A stretch of 64,000 nt of DNA from Methylosinus sp. PW1 (GCF_000745215.1 NZ_JQNK01000009.1:248001-312000), one strand, 5' to 3'. Shown: positions 25,149 to 34,531, counted from the first letter of the stretch. The notes: generated by a model not told the origin, from the letters alone. Translations and numbers: made by a program.

Positions 25149-28025
25149 CTACTCCGCCGCCGTCGCGATGCGACGGGCGTTCACGGAGAGCTCGCGATAT
25201 TGCTCCTGCCACTCGGTCGGACCGTTGGAGGGCGAGATCTGCACCGCCGTCACCTTATATTCGGGGCAATTGGTGGCCCAATCCGAATTATCGGTGGTGA
25301 CCACATTCGCCTGCGAGAGCGGGTGATGGAAGGTGGTGTAGACGACGCCCGGCGCCACACGATCGGTGACCTTGGCGTGAAGCGTGATCTCGCCGGCGCG
25401 GCTCGCGATGCGCACCCAATCCCCATCGCGCACGCCGCGCAGCTCGGCGTCATGCGGATGGATCTCGAGCACGTCCTCCTCGTGCCAACGGCTGTTCTCG
25501 GTGCGGCGGGTCTGCGCGCCGACATTGTATTGCGACAGGATGCGGCCCGTCGTCAGCAGCAGCGGGAAGCGCGGCCCGGTCTTCTCATCGGTGGGGACAT
25601 ATTCGGTGATGACGAACTTGCCCTTGCCGCGCGTGAAGCCGTCGATGTGCATGATCGGCATGCCTTCCGGCGACGCGTCATTGCACGGCCATTGCACCGA
25701 GCCGTCCTTCTCGAGCTTCTCGTAAGAGACATTCTTGAAGGTCGGCGTCAGAGCGGCGATCTCATCCATGATCTCGCTCGGATGCGAATAGTTCCAATCG
25801 AGGCCAAAGGCCTTGGCGAGCATTTGGGTGATCTCCCAATCGCCATAGCCGTTCTTCGGGCTCATCACCTTGCGGATGCGCTGAATGCGGCGCTCGGCGT
25901 TGGTGAAGGTGCCGTCCTTCTCTAGGAAGCTCGCGCCCGGCAGGAACACATGGGCGTAATGCGCGGTCTCGTTCAGGAAAAGGTCCTGCACGATGACGCA
26001 CTCCATCGCCTCGAGCGCCCGGCTGACATGCTTGGTGTCCGGGTCGGACTGCAGAATGTCCTCGCCCTGGCAATAGAGGCCCATGAACTCGCCGGCGATC
26101 GCCGCGTCGAACATATTCGGGATGCGCAGGCCCGGCTCATTGTCGAGCTCGACGCCCCAGGCCGACTCGAAGGCGTGGCGCACCTCGTCGTTGGAGACGT
26201 GGCGATAGCCCGGCAGCTCATGCGGGAAAGAGCCCATGTCGCAGGAGCCCTGCACATTGTTCTGTCCGCGCAGCGGGTTCACGCCGACGCCGCGGCGGCC
26301 GAGATTGCCGGTCGCCATTGCGAGATTGGCGATGGCCATGACGGTCGTCGAGCCCTGGCTGTGCTCGGTGACGCCGAGGCCGTAATAGATGGCCGCGCGG
26401 CCGCCGGTGGCGTAGAGGCGCGCAGCGGCGCGAATCTCTTCCGCCGGGACGCCCGAGAGCTTCTCGACCTCTTCCGGGCTGTTGCGATCGTCGGAGACGA
26501 AAGCCGCCCAATCCTGGAACTCGTCCCAATCGCAACGCTCGCGCACGAAGGCTTCATTGACGAGGCCTTCCTTGACGATCACATGCGCCAGAGCGGTGAC
26601 GATCGCGACATTGGTGCCGGGCTTCAGCGCCAGATGATGATCGGCCGAGATGTGGGGCGAGCGCACCAGATCGATGCGGCGCGGATCGACGACGATCAGC
26701 TTGGCGCCCTCGCGCAGGCGCTTCTTCATGCGCGAGCCGAACACAGGATGCGCGTCGGTCGGATTGGCGCCGATGACGAGAATGACGTCCGATTCGTCGA
26801 CCGAGTCGAAGTCCTGCGTGCCGGCCGAGGTGCCGAAAGCCTGGTTGAGGCCATAGCCGGTCGGCGAATGGCAGACGCGCGCGCAAGTGTCGGTGTTGTT
26901 GTTGCCGAAGCCGGCGCGGGTCAGCTTCTGGACGAGATAGGTCTCCTCATTCGAGCAACGCGAGGAGGTGATCACGCCGACCGAGCGCTTGCCATGCTTC
27001 TCGATGATCTTCTTGAAGCGATCGGCGGCGAAGGCGATGGCCTCGTCCCAGGACACGACGCGCCAGGGGTCGGTCGCCTTGTCGCGGATCATCGGCGAGG
27101 TGACGCGCTCCTTGTGCAGCGCATAGCCGTAAGCGAAGCGGCCCTTGATGCAGCTGTGGCCGTGATTGGCCTTGCCGTCCTTCCACGGCACCATGCGGAC
27201 GATCTCCTCGCCGCGCATTTCCGCCTTGAAGGTGCAGCCGACGCCGCAATAGGCGCAAGTGGTGACTTCCGAATGCTCCGGCTGGCCCACGGCGATCACC
27301 GACTTCTCGGTCAAGGTCGCGGTCGGGCAGGCCTGCACGCAGGCGCCGCAGGAGACGCATTCCGAATCCATGAAGGCTTCGGCCATGCCGGGCGAGACGC
27401 GGCTGTCGAAGCCGCGGCCGTCGATCGTCAGCGCGAAAGTGCCTTGAGTCTCCTCGCAGGCGCGGACGCAACGATTGCAGACGATGCATTTCGACGGGTC
27501 ATAGGTGAAATAGGGATTGGACTCGTCCTTCGGCATCCAATCGAAATTCGCCTTGCCGTCGACGCGGCTGCGGGCGAACACATGGTTGGAGCCGTCATAG
27601 CCGTAGCGCACGTCGCGCAGGCCGACCGCGCCCGCCATCGACTGCAGCTCGCAATCGCCATTGGCGGCGCAAGTCAGGCAGTCGAGCGGATGGTCGGAGA
27701 TATAGAGCTCCATCACGCCGCGGCGGATCGCCTTGAGGCGAGGCGTCTGCGTGTGCACGCTCATGCCCGGCAGCACCGGCGTGGTGCAGGAGGCCGGCGT
27801 GCCGAAGCGGCCGTCGATCTCGACGACGCAGAGACGGCAGGAGCCGAAGGCCTTCAGGCTGTCGGTGGCGCAGAGCTTGGGGATTTCCGTCCCCAGCTCC
27901 ATGGCGGCGCGCATGATGGACGTGCCTTCCGGCACGCTGACCGATACGCCGTCGATCGTCAGAGTGACTTCTTTCTCGGACTTCGACGCGGGCGTGCCGT
28001 AATCGATTTCTTTGACGAGGCTCAT
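25149..28025 (-). CDS. fdsA: NAD-dependent formate dehydrogenase, alpha (molybdenum) subunit
   Basis: The 958-residue catalytic subunit oxidises formate to CO2. The order is an N-terminal [2Fe-2S] domain (Cys52, 63, 66, 80), a His112-x3-Cys116-x2-Cys119-x5-Cys125 cluster, a two-[4Fe-4S] ferredoxin domain (CIVCNRCVRAC and CVSCGACVQAC), and the bis-MGD domain with its own CAYCGVGC cluster. The active-site region RVCHSPT has Cys, not Sec, as Mo ligand. The ATG at 28025 fits the family. The frame's upstream extension overlaps fdsB. In methanotrophs this complex completes methane oxidation and yields NADH. Confidence 0.97.
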   Translation of the reverse strand: MSLVKEIDYGTPASKSEKEVTLTIDGVSVSVPEGTSIMRAAMELGTEIPKLCATDSLKAFGSCRLCVVEIDGRFGTPASCTTPVLPGMSVHTQTPRLKAIRRGVMELYISDHPLDCLTCAANGDCELQSMAGAVGLRDVRYGYDGSNHVFARSRVDGKANFDWMPKDESNPYFTYDPSKCIVCNRCVRACEETQGTFALTIDGRGFDSRVSPGMAEAFMDSECVSCGACVQACPTATLTEKSVIAVGQPEHSEVTTCAYCGVGCTFKAEMRGEEIVRMVPWKDGKANHGHSCIKGRFAYGYALHKERVTSPMIRDKATDPWRVVSWDEAIAFAADRFKKIIEKHGKRSVGVITSSRCSNEETYLVQKLTRAGFGNNNTDTCARVCHSPTGYGLNQAFGTSAGTQDFDSVDESDVILVIGANPTDAHPVFGSRMKKRLREGAKLIVVDPRRIDLVRSPHISADHHLALKPGTNVAIVTALAHVIVKEGLVNEAFVRERCDWDEFQDWAAFVSDDRNSPEEVEKLSGVPAEEIRAAARLYATGGRAAIYYGLGVTEHSQGSTTVMAIANLAMATGNLGRRGVGVNPLRGQNNVQGSCDMGSFPHELPGYRHVSNDEVRHAFESAWGVELDNEPGLRIPNMFDAAIAGEFMGLYCQGEDILQSDPDTKHVSRALEAMECVIVQDLFLNETAHYAHVFLPGASFLEKDGTFTNAERRIQRIRKVMSPKNGYGDWEITQMLAKAFGLDWNYSHPSEIMDEIAALTPTFKNVSYEKLEKDGSVQWPCNDASPEGMPIMHIDGFTRGKGKFVITEYVPTDEKTGPRFPLLLTTGRILSQYNVGAQTRRTENSRWHEEDVLEIHPHDAELRGVRDGDWVRIASRAGEITLHAKVTDRVAPGVVYTTFHHPLSQANVVTTDNSDWATNCPEYKVTAVQISPSNGPTEWQEQYRELSVNARRIATAAE

Positions 28026-28036
28026 GGCTTTGCTCC

Positions 28037-29590
28037 TCACTCGGCGGCGGCGGGAAGCGTCGCTTTGCGGAAATCTTCTGGATAATGACGAAGGGCGCTC
28101 TCGACCGGATATGGGGCGAAACCTCCGAGCGCGCAGAGGGAGCCGAACTTCATCGTGTTGCAGAGGTCGGACAGCAGCTCGATATTCGCCTCCACATCGA
28201 CGCCTTCGACGATCTTGTCGATCGTCTCGACGCCGCGGGTGGAGCCGATGCGGCAGGGCGTGCATTTGCCGCAGCTCTCTATGGCGCAGAACTCCATGCC
28301 GAAGCGCGCCATTTGCGCCATGTCCACGGTGTCGTCGAAAACGACGAGGCCGCCATGGCCGATGAGGCTGTCGTGCTTTTGGAACGCCTCATAGTCGAAG
28401 GGCGTGTCGAACAGCGACGGGGGCACATAGGCGCCGAGCGGGCCGCCGCATTGCACGGCGCGCACCGGACGACCAGAGAGCGTGCCGCCGCCGATGTCGT
28501 TGACGATCTCGCCCAGCGTCAGGCCGAAGGGCGTCTCATAGAGGCCGCCGAACTTCACATTGCCGGCGATCTGCAGCGGCATGGTGCCCCGCGAGCGGCC
28601 GACGCCGAAAGAGGCGTAATATTCGCCGCCCTTGGCGAGAATGGCCGGGGCCGTGGCGAGCGTCAGCACATTGTTGACGACCGTGGGGCGGCCCATGAAG
28701 CCGACATGCGCCGGCAGCGGCGGCTTGGCGCGCACGATGCCGCGATGACCTTCGAGGCTCTCCAGCAGCGAGGTCTCCTCGCCGCAGACATAGGCGCCGG
28801 CGCCGATGCGCAGCTCAATGTCGAAGGCGAAGCCGGAGCCGCGCACATTCGGACCGAGCCAGCCGCCCTTGCGAGCGGCCTCCAGCGCCTCGGTCAGCAC
28901 CTCGGCGCATTGCGGATATTCCGCGCGCAGATAGATGAAGCCCTTGCTCGCGCCGATGGCGTAGCCGCAGATCGTCATGCCCTCGATGAGGACGAAGGGA
29001 TCGCCCTCCATCACCATGCGATCGGCGAAAGTGCCCGAATCGCCTTCGTCGGCGTTGGTGACGACATAGCGGCGGTCGGCCGGAGCGTCGGCGACGGTCT
29101 TCCATTTGATTCCGGCCGGGAAGCCCGCGCCGCCGCGGCCGCGCAGGCCGGACTTGGTGACTTCCTCTATGACCTTGGCCGGCCCGATCTCGAAGGCTTT
29201 GGCGAGGCCCTGCCCGCCGCCGTGAGCGACGTAATCATCGAGATTCACCGGATCGATGATTCCGACGCGCTCGAAGGTCACGCGCGTCTGCTTGGCCCAA
29301 TAGGGATGATCCTCGACCTTGCCGATGGAGAGCGGATGCGCCCCGCCCTTCAGGAATCCCGCATCGAACAGCGAGGGAACATCCGAGGGCTTCACATTGC
29401 CGTAGCCGATGCGGCCTTCCGGCGTCTCGACCTCGACCAGAGGCTCGAGCCAGAGCAGGCCGCGCGAGCCGTTGCGGATGATCTGAATGGTCTCGCCGCG
29501 CGCGGCGGCCTCTTTCTCTATGGCGGCGAGGACGCGCTTGGCGCCGACGGCCAGCGCGGCCATATCGCGGGGCACATAAACCTTGGTCAT
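28037..29590 (-). CDS. fdsB: Formate dehydrogenase beta subunit (NADH/FMN-binding, NuoF-like)
   Basis: The 517-residue protein has an N-terminal thioredoxin-like region (residues about 1-110). The NuoF fold follows, with FMN/NADH motifs GLRGRGGAGFPAGIKWK and VVTNADEGDSGTFADR, GAGAYVCGEETSLLESLEG, and a [4Fe-4S] site ESCGKCTPCRIG with a fourth Cys in SLCALG. It passes electrons from FdsA/FdsG to NAD+. The ATG at 29590 overlaps the fdsG stop by 4 bases, and fdsA starts 11 bases downstream. Confidence 0.96.
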   Translation of the reverse strand: MTKVYVPRDMAALAVGAKRVLAAIEKEAAARGETIQIIRNGSRGLLWLEPLVEVETPEGRIGYGNVKPSDVPSLFDAGFLKGGAHPLSIGKVEDHPYWAKQTRVTFERVGIIDPVNLDDYVAHGGGQGLAKAFEIGPAKVIEEVTKSGLRGRGGAGFPAGIKWKTVADAPADRRYVVTNADEGDSGTFADRMVMEGDPFVLIEGMTICGYAIGASKGFIYLRAEYPQCAEVLTEALEAARKGGWLGPNVRGSGFAFDIELRIGAGAYVCGEETSLLESLEGHRGIVRAKPPLPAHVGFMGRPTVVNNVLTLATAPAILAKGGEYYASFGVGRSRGTMPLQIAGNVKFGGLYETPFGLTLGEIVNDIGGGTLSGRPVRAVQCGGPLGAYVPPSLFDTPFDYEAFQKHDSLIGHGGLVVFDDTVDMAQMARFGMEFCAIESCGKCTPCRIGSTRGVETIDKIVEGVDVEANIELLSDLCNTMKFGSLCALGGFAPYPVESALRHYPEDFRKATLPAAAE

Positions 29591-30063
29591 GATTTCTGCG
29601 CCTCCGACGCCAGCTCGTCCAGAATCTCCGCATCGACGCGGCCGATCGGCTCGCCGTCGTAGAGAGCGCCGGGGCTGTGGGCGCAGAGGCCGAGACAATA
29701 GATCGCCTCGACCGTCAGCGAGCCGTCATTGGCGGTCCCGCCCCATTCGAGCTTGATGCGCTCGAGGAAGTCCTTGGCGATCTTCTCCGACCCCATGGAC
29801 TGGCAGGACTCCGCCCGGCACAGCTTCAGCACATGGCGGCCGGCCGGCGCGTGACGGAAATCATGGTAGAAAGTGACGACGCCATGCATCTCGGCCCGGG
29901 AGATGTTCAGCGATTGCGCCAATTGTGGCACGACGGCCTCGGGCACATAGCCGAATTCTTCCTGGATAGCATGCAAGATAGGCAGGGCAGGACCCTCGAG
30001 CCCGAGATGGGCGTCGATGATCTCCTGCGCCCGCGCTTCGTTCCACGGAACAGCGCCAGACAT
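29587..30063 (-). CDS. fdsG: Formate dehydrogenase gamma subunit (NuoE-like)
   Basis: The 158-residue [2Fe-2S] protein of the NuoE type has LPILHAIQEEFGYVPEAVVPQLAQSLNISRAEMHGVVTFYHDF, then cluster ligands CRAESC (Cys-x4-Cys) and CLGLC (Cys-x3-Cys). It is the first structural gene of the operon fdsG-fdsB-fdsA-fdhD-fdsD and overlaps fdsB by 4 bases. The 144-base gap ahead of it holds the promoter and a LysR-type dyad. Confidence 0.96.
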   Translation of the reverse strand: MSGAVPWNEARAQEIIDAHLGLEGPALPILHAIQEEFGYVPEAVVPQLAQSLNISRAEMHGVVTFYHDFRHAPAGRHVLKLCRAESCQSMGSEKIAKDFLERIKLEWGGTANDGSLTVEAIYCLGLCAHSPGALYDGEPIGRVDAEILDELASEAQKS

Positions 30064-30196
30064 TTCTTCCCCGTTTTATCGAGCGAGCCCGTTCTTAAAG
30101 AGCGGGCCTTTCTGAGCGACAGCCGCCCATTTTAGGTAATTGCCCCAACAGTGCGCCAAAAAGTCGGCGGGATCAATAATCTGGAACGGTTACATG

Positions 30197-30211
30197 ATAG
30201 GCGAATCCTAT
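30197..30211. promoter_or_regulatory. T-N11-A dyad, candidate LysR site for the fds operon
   Basis: ATAGG-CGAAT-CCTAT is a perfect 15-bp interrupted palindrome containing T-N11-A, the LysR-family half-site geometry. It overlaps the stop codon of the lysR gene and lies about 135 bases upstream of the fdsG start, a plausible distance for an activator site. Confidence 0.5.
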
Positions 30212-31110
30212 AGATCGCCAACTATCGGATTCTTTGCGAGCTTCTTCGCCTCGGCGACGAGCGCGGCGACCTGCGGAATGGTCGGCTCGCGCAGCGGAAC
30301 GACCAATCCGATCTCGTGGACGGCCTCCGGCTCGACGATGGGAATAGAGCGCAAGGGGGCGGCGACTCGCAGCGAGTCGACCAGCTTTTCGGGTAGGATG
30401 GTGGCCCAACGTCCTGTCTTCACATGGGCGAAGAGGACGATGACCGAATTCGATTCGAGCGCGGGCTCGGGCTCGCCGCCGGCGTCGCGGATCAGCCGCT
30501 CGACGATGCGGCGATTCTGCATGTCCGGCGTCAGCAGGCAGAGCGGGATGCGGCCGACGTCGGCCCAAGTCACCTTGTCCCGATTGCCGAGCGGATTGTC
30601 GGCCGCGGTCAGCAGCCGATAGCGCTCGGAAAAGAGCGGCACTGTCCGCACCCGCCCCAGCGGCTCATTGTCGAGATAGGTGAGGCCGGCGTCGATCTCG
30701 AGATTGTCCAGCATGGACAAAATCTCGGTCGAGGAGCTGGTGAGAATGGTGAAGCGCACGCCGGGATGCTTCTCGCGAAACGGCGTGGTCAGCGCGGGAA
30801 TCATGGTCAGCGCCGTGGGAATGGCGGCGATCTTGAGCTGGCCGCCGAGCCCCTCCTTCAGCGTGCGCACCTCCTGCCGCATGGCGCGCGCATCGGCGAC
30901 GATGCGCTTGGCCCATTCCAGCACGCGCTCGCCCTCGGCGGTGAGGCTGTGGAAGCGGGAGGAGCGATTGACGAGTAGGACGCCGAGACTGTCCTCGAGC
31001 TGCTTGATTCCGGCCGAGAGCGTCGGCTGCGTCACGCCGCAGAGCTCCGCCGCGCGGGAAAAGCTGCGCTCCTTGGCGACGGTGATGAAGAATTCCAGCT
31101 TGTCGATCAC
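30208..31110 (-). CDS. LysR-type transcriptional regulator
   Basis: The 300-residue regulator has an N-terminal winged HTH (LEFFITVAKERSFSRAAELCGVTQPTLSAGIKQLEDSLGVLLVNR) and a periplasmic-binding-like effector domain (LKIAAIPTALTMIPALTTPFREKHPG). It is encoded just upstream of fdsG on the same strand, as fds clusters often are, so it probably regulates formate dehydrogenase. The effector is unknown. It lacks the divergent arrangement usual for LysR genes, but a T-N11-A dyad sits at its 3' end. Confidence 0.88.
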   Translation of the reverse strand: MIDKLEFFITVAKERSFSRAAELCGVTQPTLSAGIKQLEDSLGVLLVNRSSRFHSLTAEGERVLEWAKRIVADARAMRQEVRTLKEGLGGQLKIAAIPTALTMIPALTTPFREKHPGVRFTILTSSSTEILSMLDNLEIDAGLTYLDNEPLGRVRTVPLFSERYRLLTAADNPLGNRDKVTWADVGRIPLCLLTPDMQNRRIVERLIRDAGGEPEPALESNSVIVLFAHVKTGRWATILPEKLVDSLRVAAPLRSIPIVEPEAVHEIGLVVPLREPTIPQVAALVAEAKKLAKNPIVGDL

Positions 31111-31284
31111 GTCGCGCCCAAACTCCCTCTTCGCGCCCTCGAAGGCCCGAAAGGGACGCGGGGGGAACTATATACCTAAAGGCTTGGCGCGGCGAATTCA
31201 TCGCATGATCGGAGGATGCGCGCGTCGCCACGGGCGAAAGGCGCGCCCGGACCGCGGGCCGCCATAGGGAAAAAGCAGTTGACC

Positions 31285-31299
31285 TTGTGCGCTGCACAA
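31285..31299. promoter_or_regulatory. 15-bp dyad between lysR and the DUF4214-like gene
   Basis: TTGTGC-GCT-GCACAA is a perfect inverted repeat, 40 bases ahead of the ATG at 31339. It could be an operator for the small gene or for lysR, which diverges from it. No binding protein is identified. Confidence 0.4.
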
Positions 31300-31338
31300 A
31301 TCTAAGAAAGGTCGGATAGAATAAGTCGGAGGCCGCGC

Positions 31339-31557
31339 ATGTCATTGACAAAAGATCACTTGCTTTGGGGTTATCGTCTCATTCTCGACCGCGACCCGGA
31401 AAAGGAAGTGAATTTGGACAGCGCAAGCCGTTTTGTGGAGCCTCGCTCATTGCGGGAGCAGCTGATGCTCTCGCCGGAATTCGTTCAAAACAATGAGAAG
31501 CTGATCTTGGACCTCCATTCGAAGCTGCAAGCGCTGAAGCCTCGCGCCGGCGGCTGA
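31339..31557 (+). CDS. Small DUF4214-like protein
   Basis: The 72-residue protein starts at ATG behind CGGAGG. The segment LLWGYRLILDRDPEKEVNLDSASRF..SLREQLMLSPEF follows the DUF4214-type pattern (Y-R-x-L-L-x-R-x-P...R-x-x-L-x-x-S-P-E-F). Such units usually occur as accessory modules in glycosyltransferases and secreted proteins. Here the module stands alone with a short helical tail. The next gene, convergent on the other strand, is a glycan-type acyltransferase. Function is unknown. Confidence 0.6.
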   Translation: MSLTKDHLLWGYRLILDRDPEKEVNLDSASRFVEPRSLREQLMLSPEFVQNNEKLILDLHSKLQALKPRAGG

Positions 31558-31571
31558 GCTTCGGCGAAGCT

Positions 31572-32897
31572 TCATCCGACCACTTTATCCTCGGACGGCG
31601 CCGAGGGCGCAGAAGAAAATCGAGCGACGATCGCACGACCGTAAGCGCCCCCCGGCTTCTCGATCGTGACGAAAGTCGTCGCCGTCAGCGCCACGACGAT
31701 GATCGCGACCAATGGCAGAAGCAGCGGCAGGCTGGCCGTGTCCAGCGCCGCGAGCGAGGGCGCGCCGAAATAGAAAAGAATGAAGAGAACAATGCCATGG
31801 AATAGATATATTCCATAGGAGCATTCTCCGAGCGCCAGAAGCGCCCGTCTCCGCAAAAGGCCGAAGATATCATTGCCGCAGGCGACAGAGGCGAAGAAGA
31901 GTCCGAGCAGAAAATCCCATGGCGTCCCATAAGGCTTGGGAGCGCAAGCCAAGGCCGCGAGCAGGCATATTGTGGCCGTGAACATTCCACCGCGCGAGGA
32001 AGACCAGATCCGCGCCTCGTCGAGCTTCGCCGCCTCGCTGGCCAGCATCCCCATCGCGAACAATGGCGGAAACGCGAGCCAATCGAAAGCGACGAAACGC
32101 GTCGCCGCCAGGCTGCCGATGATGAGCGCCAACGGAAGCGCCGCATTCGGCGCTTTGCCGCGGAACAGGTCGTAGGCGATCGCCATCAGCGGAAGGCCGA
32201 AAAGATAGAAGGCCCACTCATATTTCAGCGACCACAGCACATAGGCGTCGATGCGGCCGCTGTCGGCATGGCCGAGAAGCGGAGGTTGGCCCAGAGCCGC
32301 CACCCAGCTCAGCAGCGGCGTGAAAACCGTGTCCGGCCGAATGGAATAATCCTGCGTCCACAGAATGATCAGACATGTCGCCGCGACGGAGGCGGCGACC
32401 AGCGGCGTCAGCCGAAAGAAACGGCCGACCCATAGCGCCGCTATTCTGGAAATATGAAATCCTTCCAGCGCGACGCGATGAAATAGAAAACCTGTGATCA
32501 TGAAGAATATCGACACGCTGCCGCCGCCGAGATTTTCCAGAAACAGGACCGTCGGCCGCTCCCAGCTCCCGCCGAGCCGCGTCGCCTGCATCCAGATCAC
32601 GAAATGATGCATCATCACCGAGAGCGCGAGCAGGCCTCGCAACCCGTCTATTCGGCCGATCCGCCCGGGCGACGAAGAAAGCGGAAAGCCGTAGCGAAGG
32701 AGGAGGCCGCCCGCTGCGAAGGCGGCGAGATAGGCGAGGCCGATCCCAATGCCGATCATGCCCAATGGATAGACCAAAGCGCCCTCCCCGGACCCTTGTC
32801 CGCGGCGCGGAGTTTCGACCGGAACGCCGGCGCAAGGCAACGGCCCCGCCCGCGTCCAGCGCCGGAATAGGCGGAAAAGCGCGGCCTCGCTCGCCAT
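31572..32897 (-). CDS. Acyltransferase 3 family membrane protein (OafA/YrhL-like)
   Basis: The protein is up to 441 residues with about ten hydrophobic helices. Family blocks are RIDGLRGLLALSVMMHHF with the conserved His, GGGSVSIFFMITGFLFHR, and ECSYGIYLFHGI near the end. Such proteins O-acylate surface glycans or lipids at the inner membrane. The start is uncertain. The ATG at 32897 lacks a ribosome site. A TTG at 32777 lies a few bases after GGGGAGG and would begin just ahead of the first helix. An ATG at 32759 is a third option. It is divergent from proS and convergent with the small DUF4214-like gene. Confidence 0.8.
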   Translation of the reverse strand: MASEAALFRLFRRWTRAGPLPCAGVPVETPRRGQGSGEGALVYPLGMIGIGIGLAYLAAFAAGGLLLRYGFPLSSSPGRIGRIDGLRGLLALSVMMHHFVIWMQATRLGGSWERPTVLFLENLGGGSVSIFFMITGFLFHRVALEGFHISRIAALWVGRFFRLTPLVAASVAATCLIILWTQDYSIRPDTVFTPLLSWVAALGQPPLLGHADSGRIDAYVLWSLKYEWAFYLFGLPLMAIAYDLFRGKAPNAALPLALIIGSLAATRFVAFDWLAFPPLFAMGMLASEAAKLDEARIWSSSRGGMFTATICLLAALACAPKPYGTPWDFLLGLFFASVACGNDIFGLLRRRALLALGECSYGIYLFHGIVLFILFYFGAPSLAALDTASLPLLLPLVAIIVVALTATTFVTIEKPGGAYGRAIVARFSSAPSAPSEDKVVG

Positions 32898-32957
32898 GAC
32901 GGCGGGCTTGGGCTATCTCTGCGCTCGAACACCGGAATCGAATCCCCAAGGGCAAAG

Positions 32958-34505
32958 ATGAAACGCGCTCTGTCGGTCACGAGAGAAGAAAATTTCGCGC
33001 AATGGTATCAGGCCATCGTCGCCGAGGCCGATATGGCCGAGACGAGCCCGGTGCGCGGCTGCATGATCGTCAAGCCCTGGGGCTACGGCGTCTGGGAGCT
33101 GATCCAGGGCGCGCTCGACCGGCGCATCAAAGAGACCGGCCACGACAATTGCTATTTTCCGCTGTTCATCCCCATGAGCTTCATCGCTCAGGAGGCGAGC
33201 CATGTCGAAGGCTTCGCCAAGGAGATGGCGGTCGTCACCCATCATCGGCTGAAGGCGGTGGACGGCAAGCTCGTCGTCGATCCCGACTCCAAGCTCGAGG
33301 AGCCGCTGATCGTGCGGCCGACCTCGGAGACGATCATCGGCGACGCCTTCCGCCGCTGGGTCTCCTCGCATCGCGACTTGCCCGTGCTCATCAATCAATG
33401 GGCCAATGTCGTGCGCTGGGAGATGCGCACGCGGCTTTTTCTGCGCACCAGCGAATTCCTCTGGCAGGAGGGCCACACCGCCCATGCCGACGAGGCCGAC
33501 GCGCGGGAAGAGACGCGCAAAATGCTCGAGGTCTATCGGCAAATCGTCGAGGATGCGCTCGCCGTGCCGGTGATCGCCGGCGAGAAGCCCGAGAATGAGC
33601 GCTTTCCCGGCGCCGTGAACACTTATTCCATCGAGGCGATGATGCAGGACGGCAAGGCCCTGCAGGCCGGCACCTCGCATTATCTCGGAACCAATTTCGC
33701 CCATGCGCAGAATATCCGCTTCCAGAGCGCGAGCGGCGAGCTCGAATATTGCCACACGACGAGCTGGGGCGTCTCGACGCGGCTCATCGGCGGCGTGATC
33801 ATGACCCATGGCGACGACGACGGGCTGCGCCTGCCGCCCGCCATCGCTCCGCGTCAGGTGGTGATCGTGCCCATGCTGCGCGAGAAGCCCGAGGACGCCG
33901 AGGTGCTCGCCTTCTGCGACAGGCTCAAGGGCGAGCTGGACGGGCTCTTCGCGCTCGGCGCGCCTTTGCGCGCGATCGTCGACAAGAAGCCGGCGCGCGC
34001 CGCCAATAAGCGCTGGGACTGGGTGCGCCGGGGCGCGCCGATCATTCTCGAGATCGGCCCGCGCGACGCCGCCAATGACGTTGTGACGCTGATCCGCCGC
34101 GATCGGCTGCGCGAGGGCGACAAGATCGTCTCGACGGCGACGCCACGCGCGGAATTCGTGAGCGCGGTCCCTGCCCTGCTGGCGGAAATCCAGGCGGCGC
34201 TGTTCGCCGAGGCCAAGGCGCGGCTCGAGGCGAATATTCGCTCTGATCTGACGAGCTTCGCCGAGATCGCCGATTATTTCGGCAAGGCGGCCGAGGACGA
34301 CGAGGCTGCGGCTGCTTTCAAAGGCTGGGTGCGCGCGCCCTGGGCGCGGCCGACCGGCGCCGAGCTCGAGGAAGTGGAGACGCGGCTGAAGGCGCTGAAG
34401 CTGACGCTGCGCAATATTCCGCTCCAGCAGAGCGCGCCGAAGGGCGTGTGCGTCTTCACCGGCCGGCCGGCGGTGGAGGAGATTTTGATCGCTCGCGCTT
34501 ATTAG
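32958..34505 (+). CDS. proS: Prolyl-tRNA synthetase, archaeal/eukaryotic type
   Basis: The 515-residue class II synthetase has RPTSETIIGDAF, INQWANVVRWEMRTRLFLRTSEFLWQEGHTAHA and TSWGVSTRLIGGVIMTHGDDDGLRLPPAIAP. The layout is that of the archaeal/eukaryotic ProRS: a C-terminal extension after the anticodon domain ending in a terminal Tyr (ARAY), and no bacterial editing insertion. Most alphaproteobacteria use a short bacterial-type ProRS instead, so this gene may be a replacement or a second copy. It stands alone next to a toxin-antitoxin pair. Confidence 0.9.
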   Translation: MKRALSVTREENFAQWYQAIVAEADMAETSPVRGCMIVKPWGYGVWELIQGALDRRIKETGHDNCYFPLFIPMSFIAQEASHVEGFAKEMAVVTHHRLKAVDGKLVVDPDSKLEEPLIVRPTSETIIGDAFRRWVSSHRDLPVLINQWANVVRWEMRTRLFLRTSEFLWQEGHTAHADEADAREETRKMLEVYRQIVEDALAVPVIAGEKPENERFPGAVNTYSIEAMMQDGKALQAGTSHYLGTNFAHAQNIRFQSASGELEYCHTTSWGVSTRLIGGVIMTHGDDDGLRLPPAIAPRQVVIVPMLREKPEDAEVLAFCDRLKGELDGLFALGAPLRAIVDKKPARAANKRWDWVRRGAPIILEIGPRDAANDVVTLIRRDRLREGDKIVSTATPRAEFVSAVPALLAEIQAALFAEAKARLEANIRSDLTSFAEIADYFGKAAEDDEAAAAFKGWVRAPWARPTGAELEEVETRLKALKLTLRNIPLQQSAPKGVCVFTGRPAVEEILIARAY

Positions 34506-34531
34506 CGCGGGCGGGCGCGCATCGCGGGCAA

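Noticed and set aside
25950..28085. 711-codon frame antisense to fdsA
   Set aside because: Shadow of the formate dehydrogenase alpha subunit.
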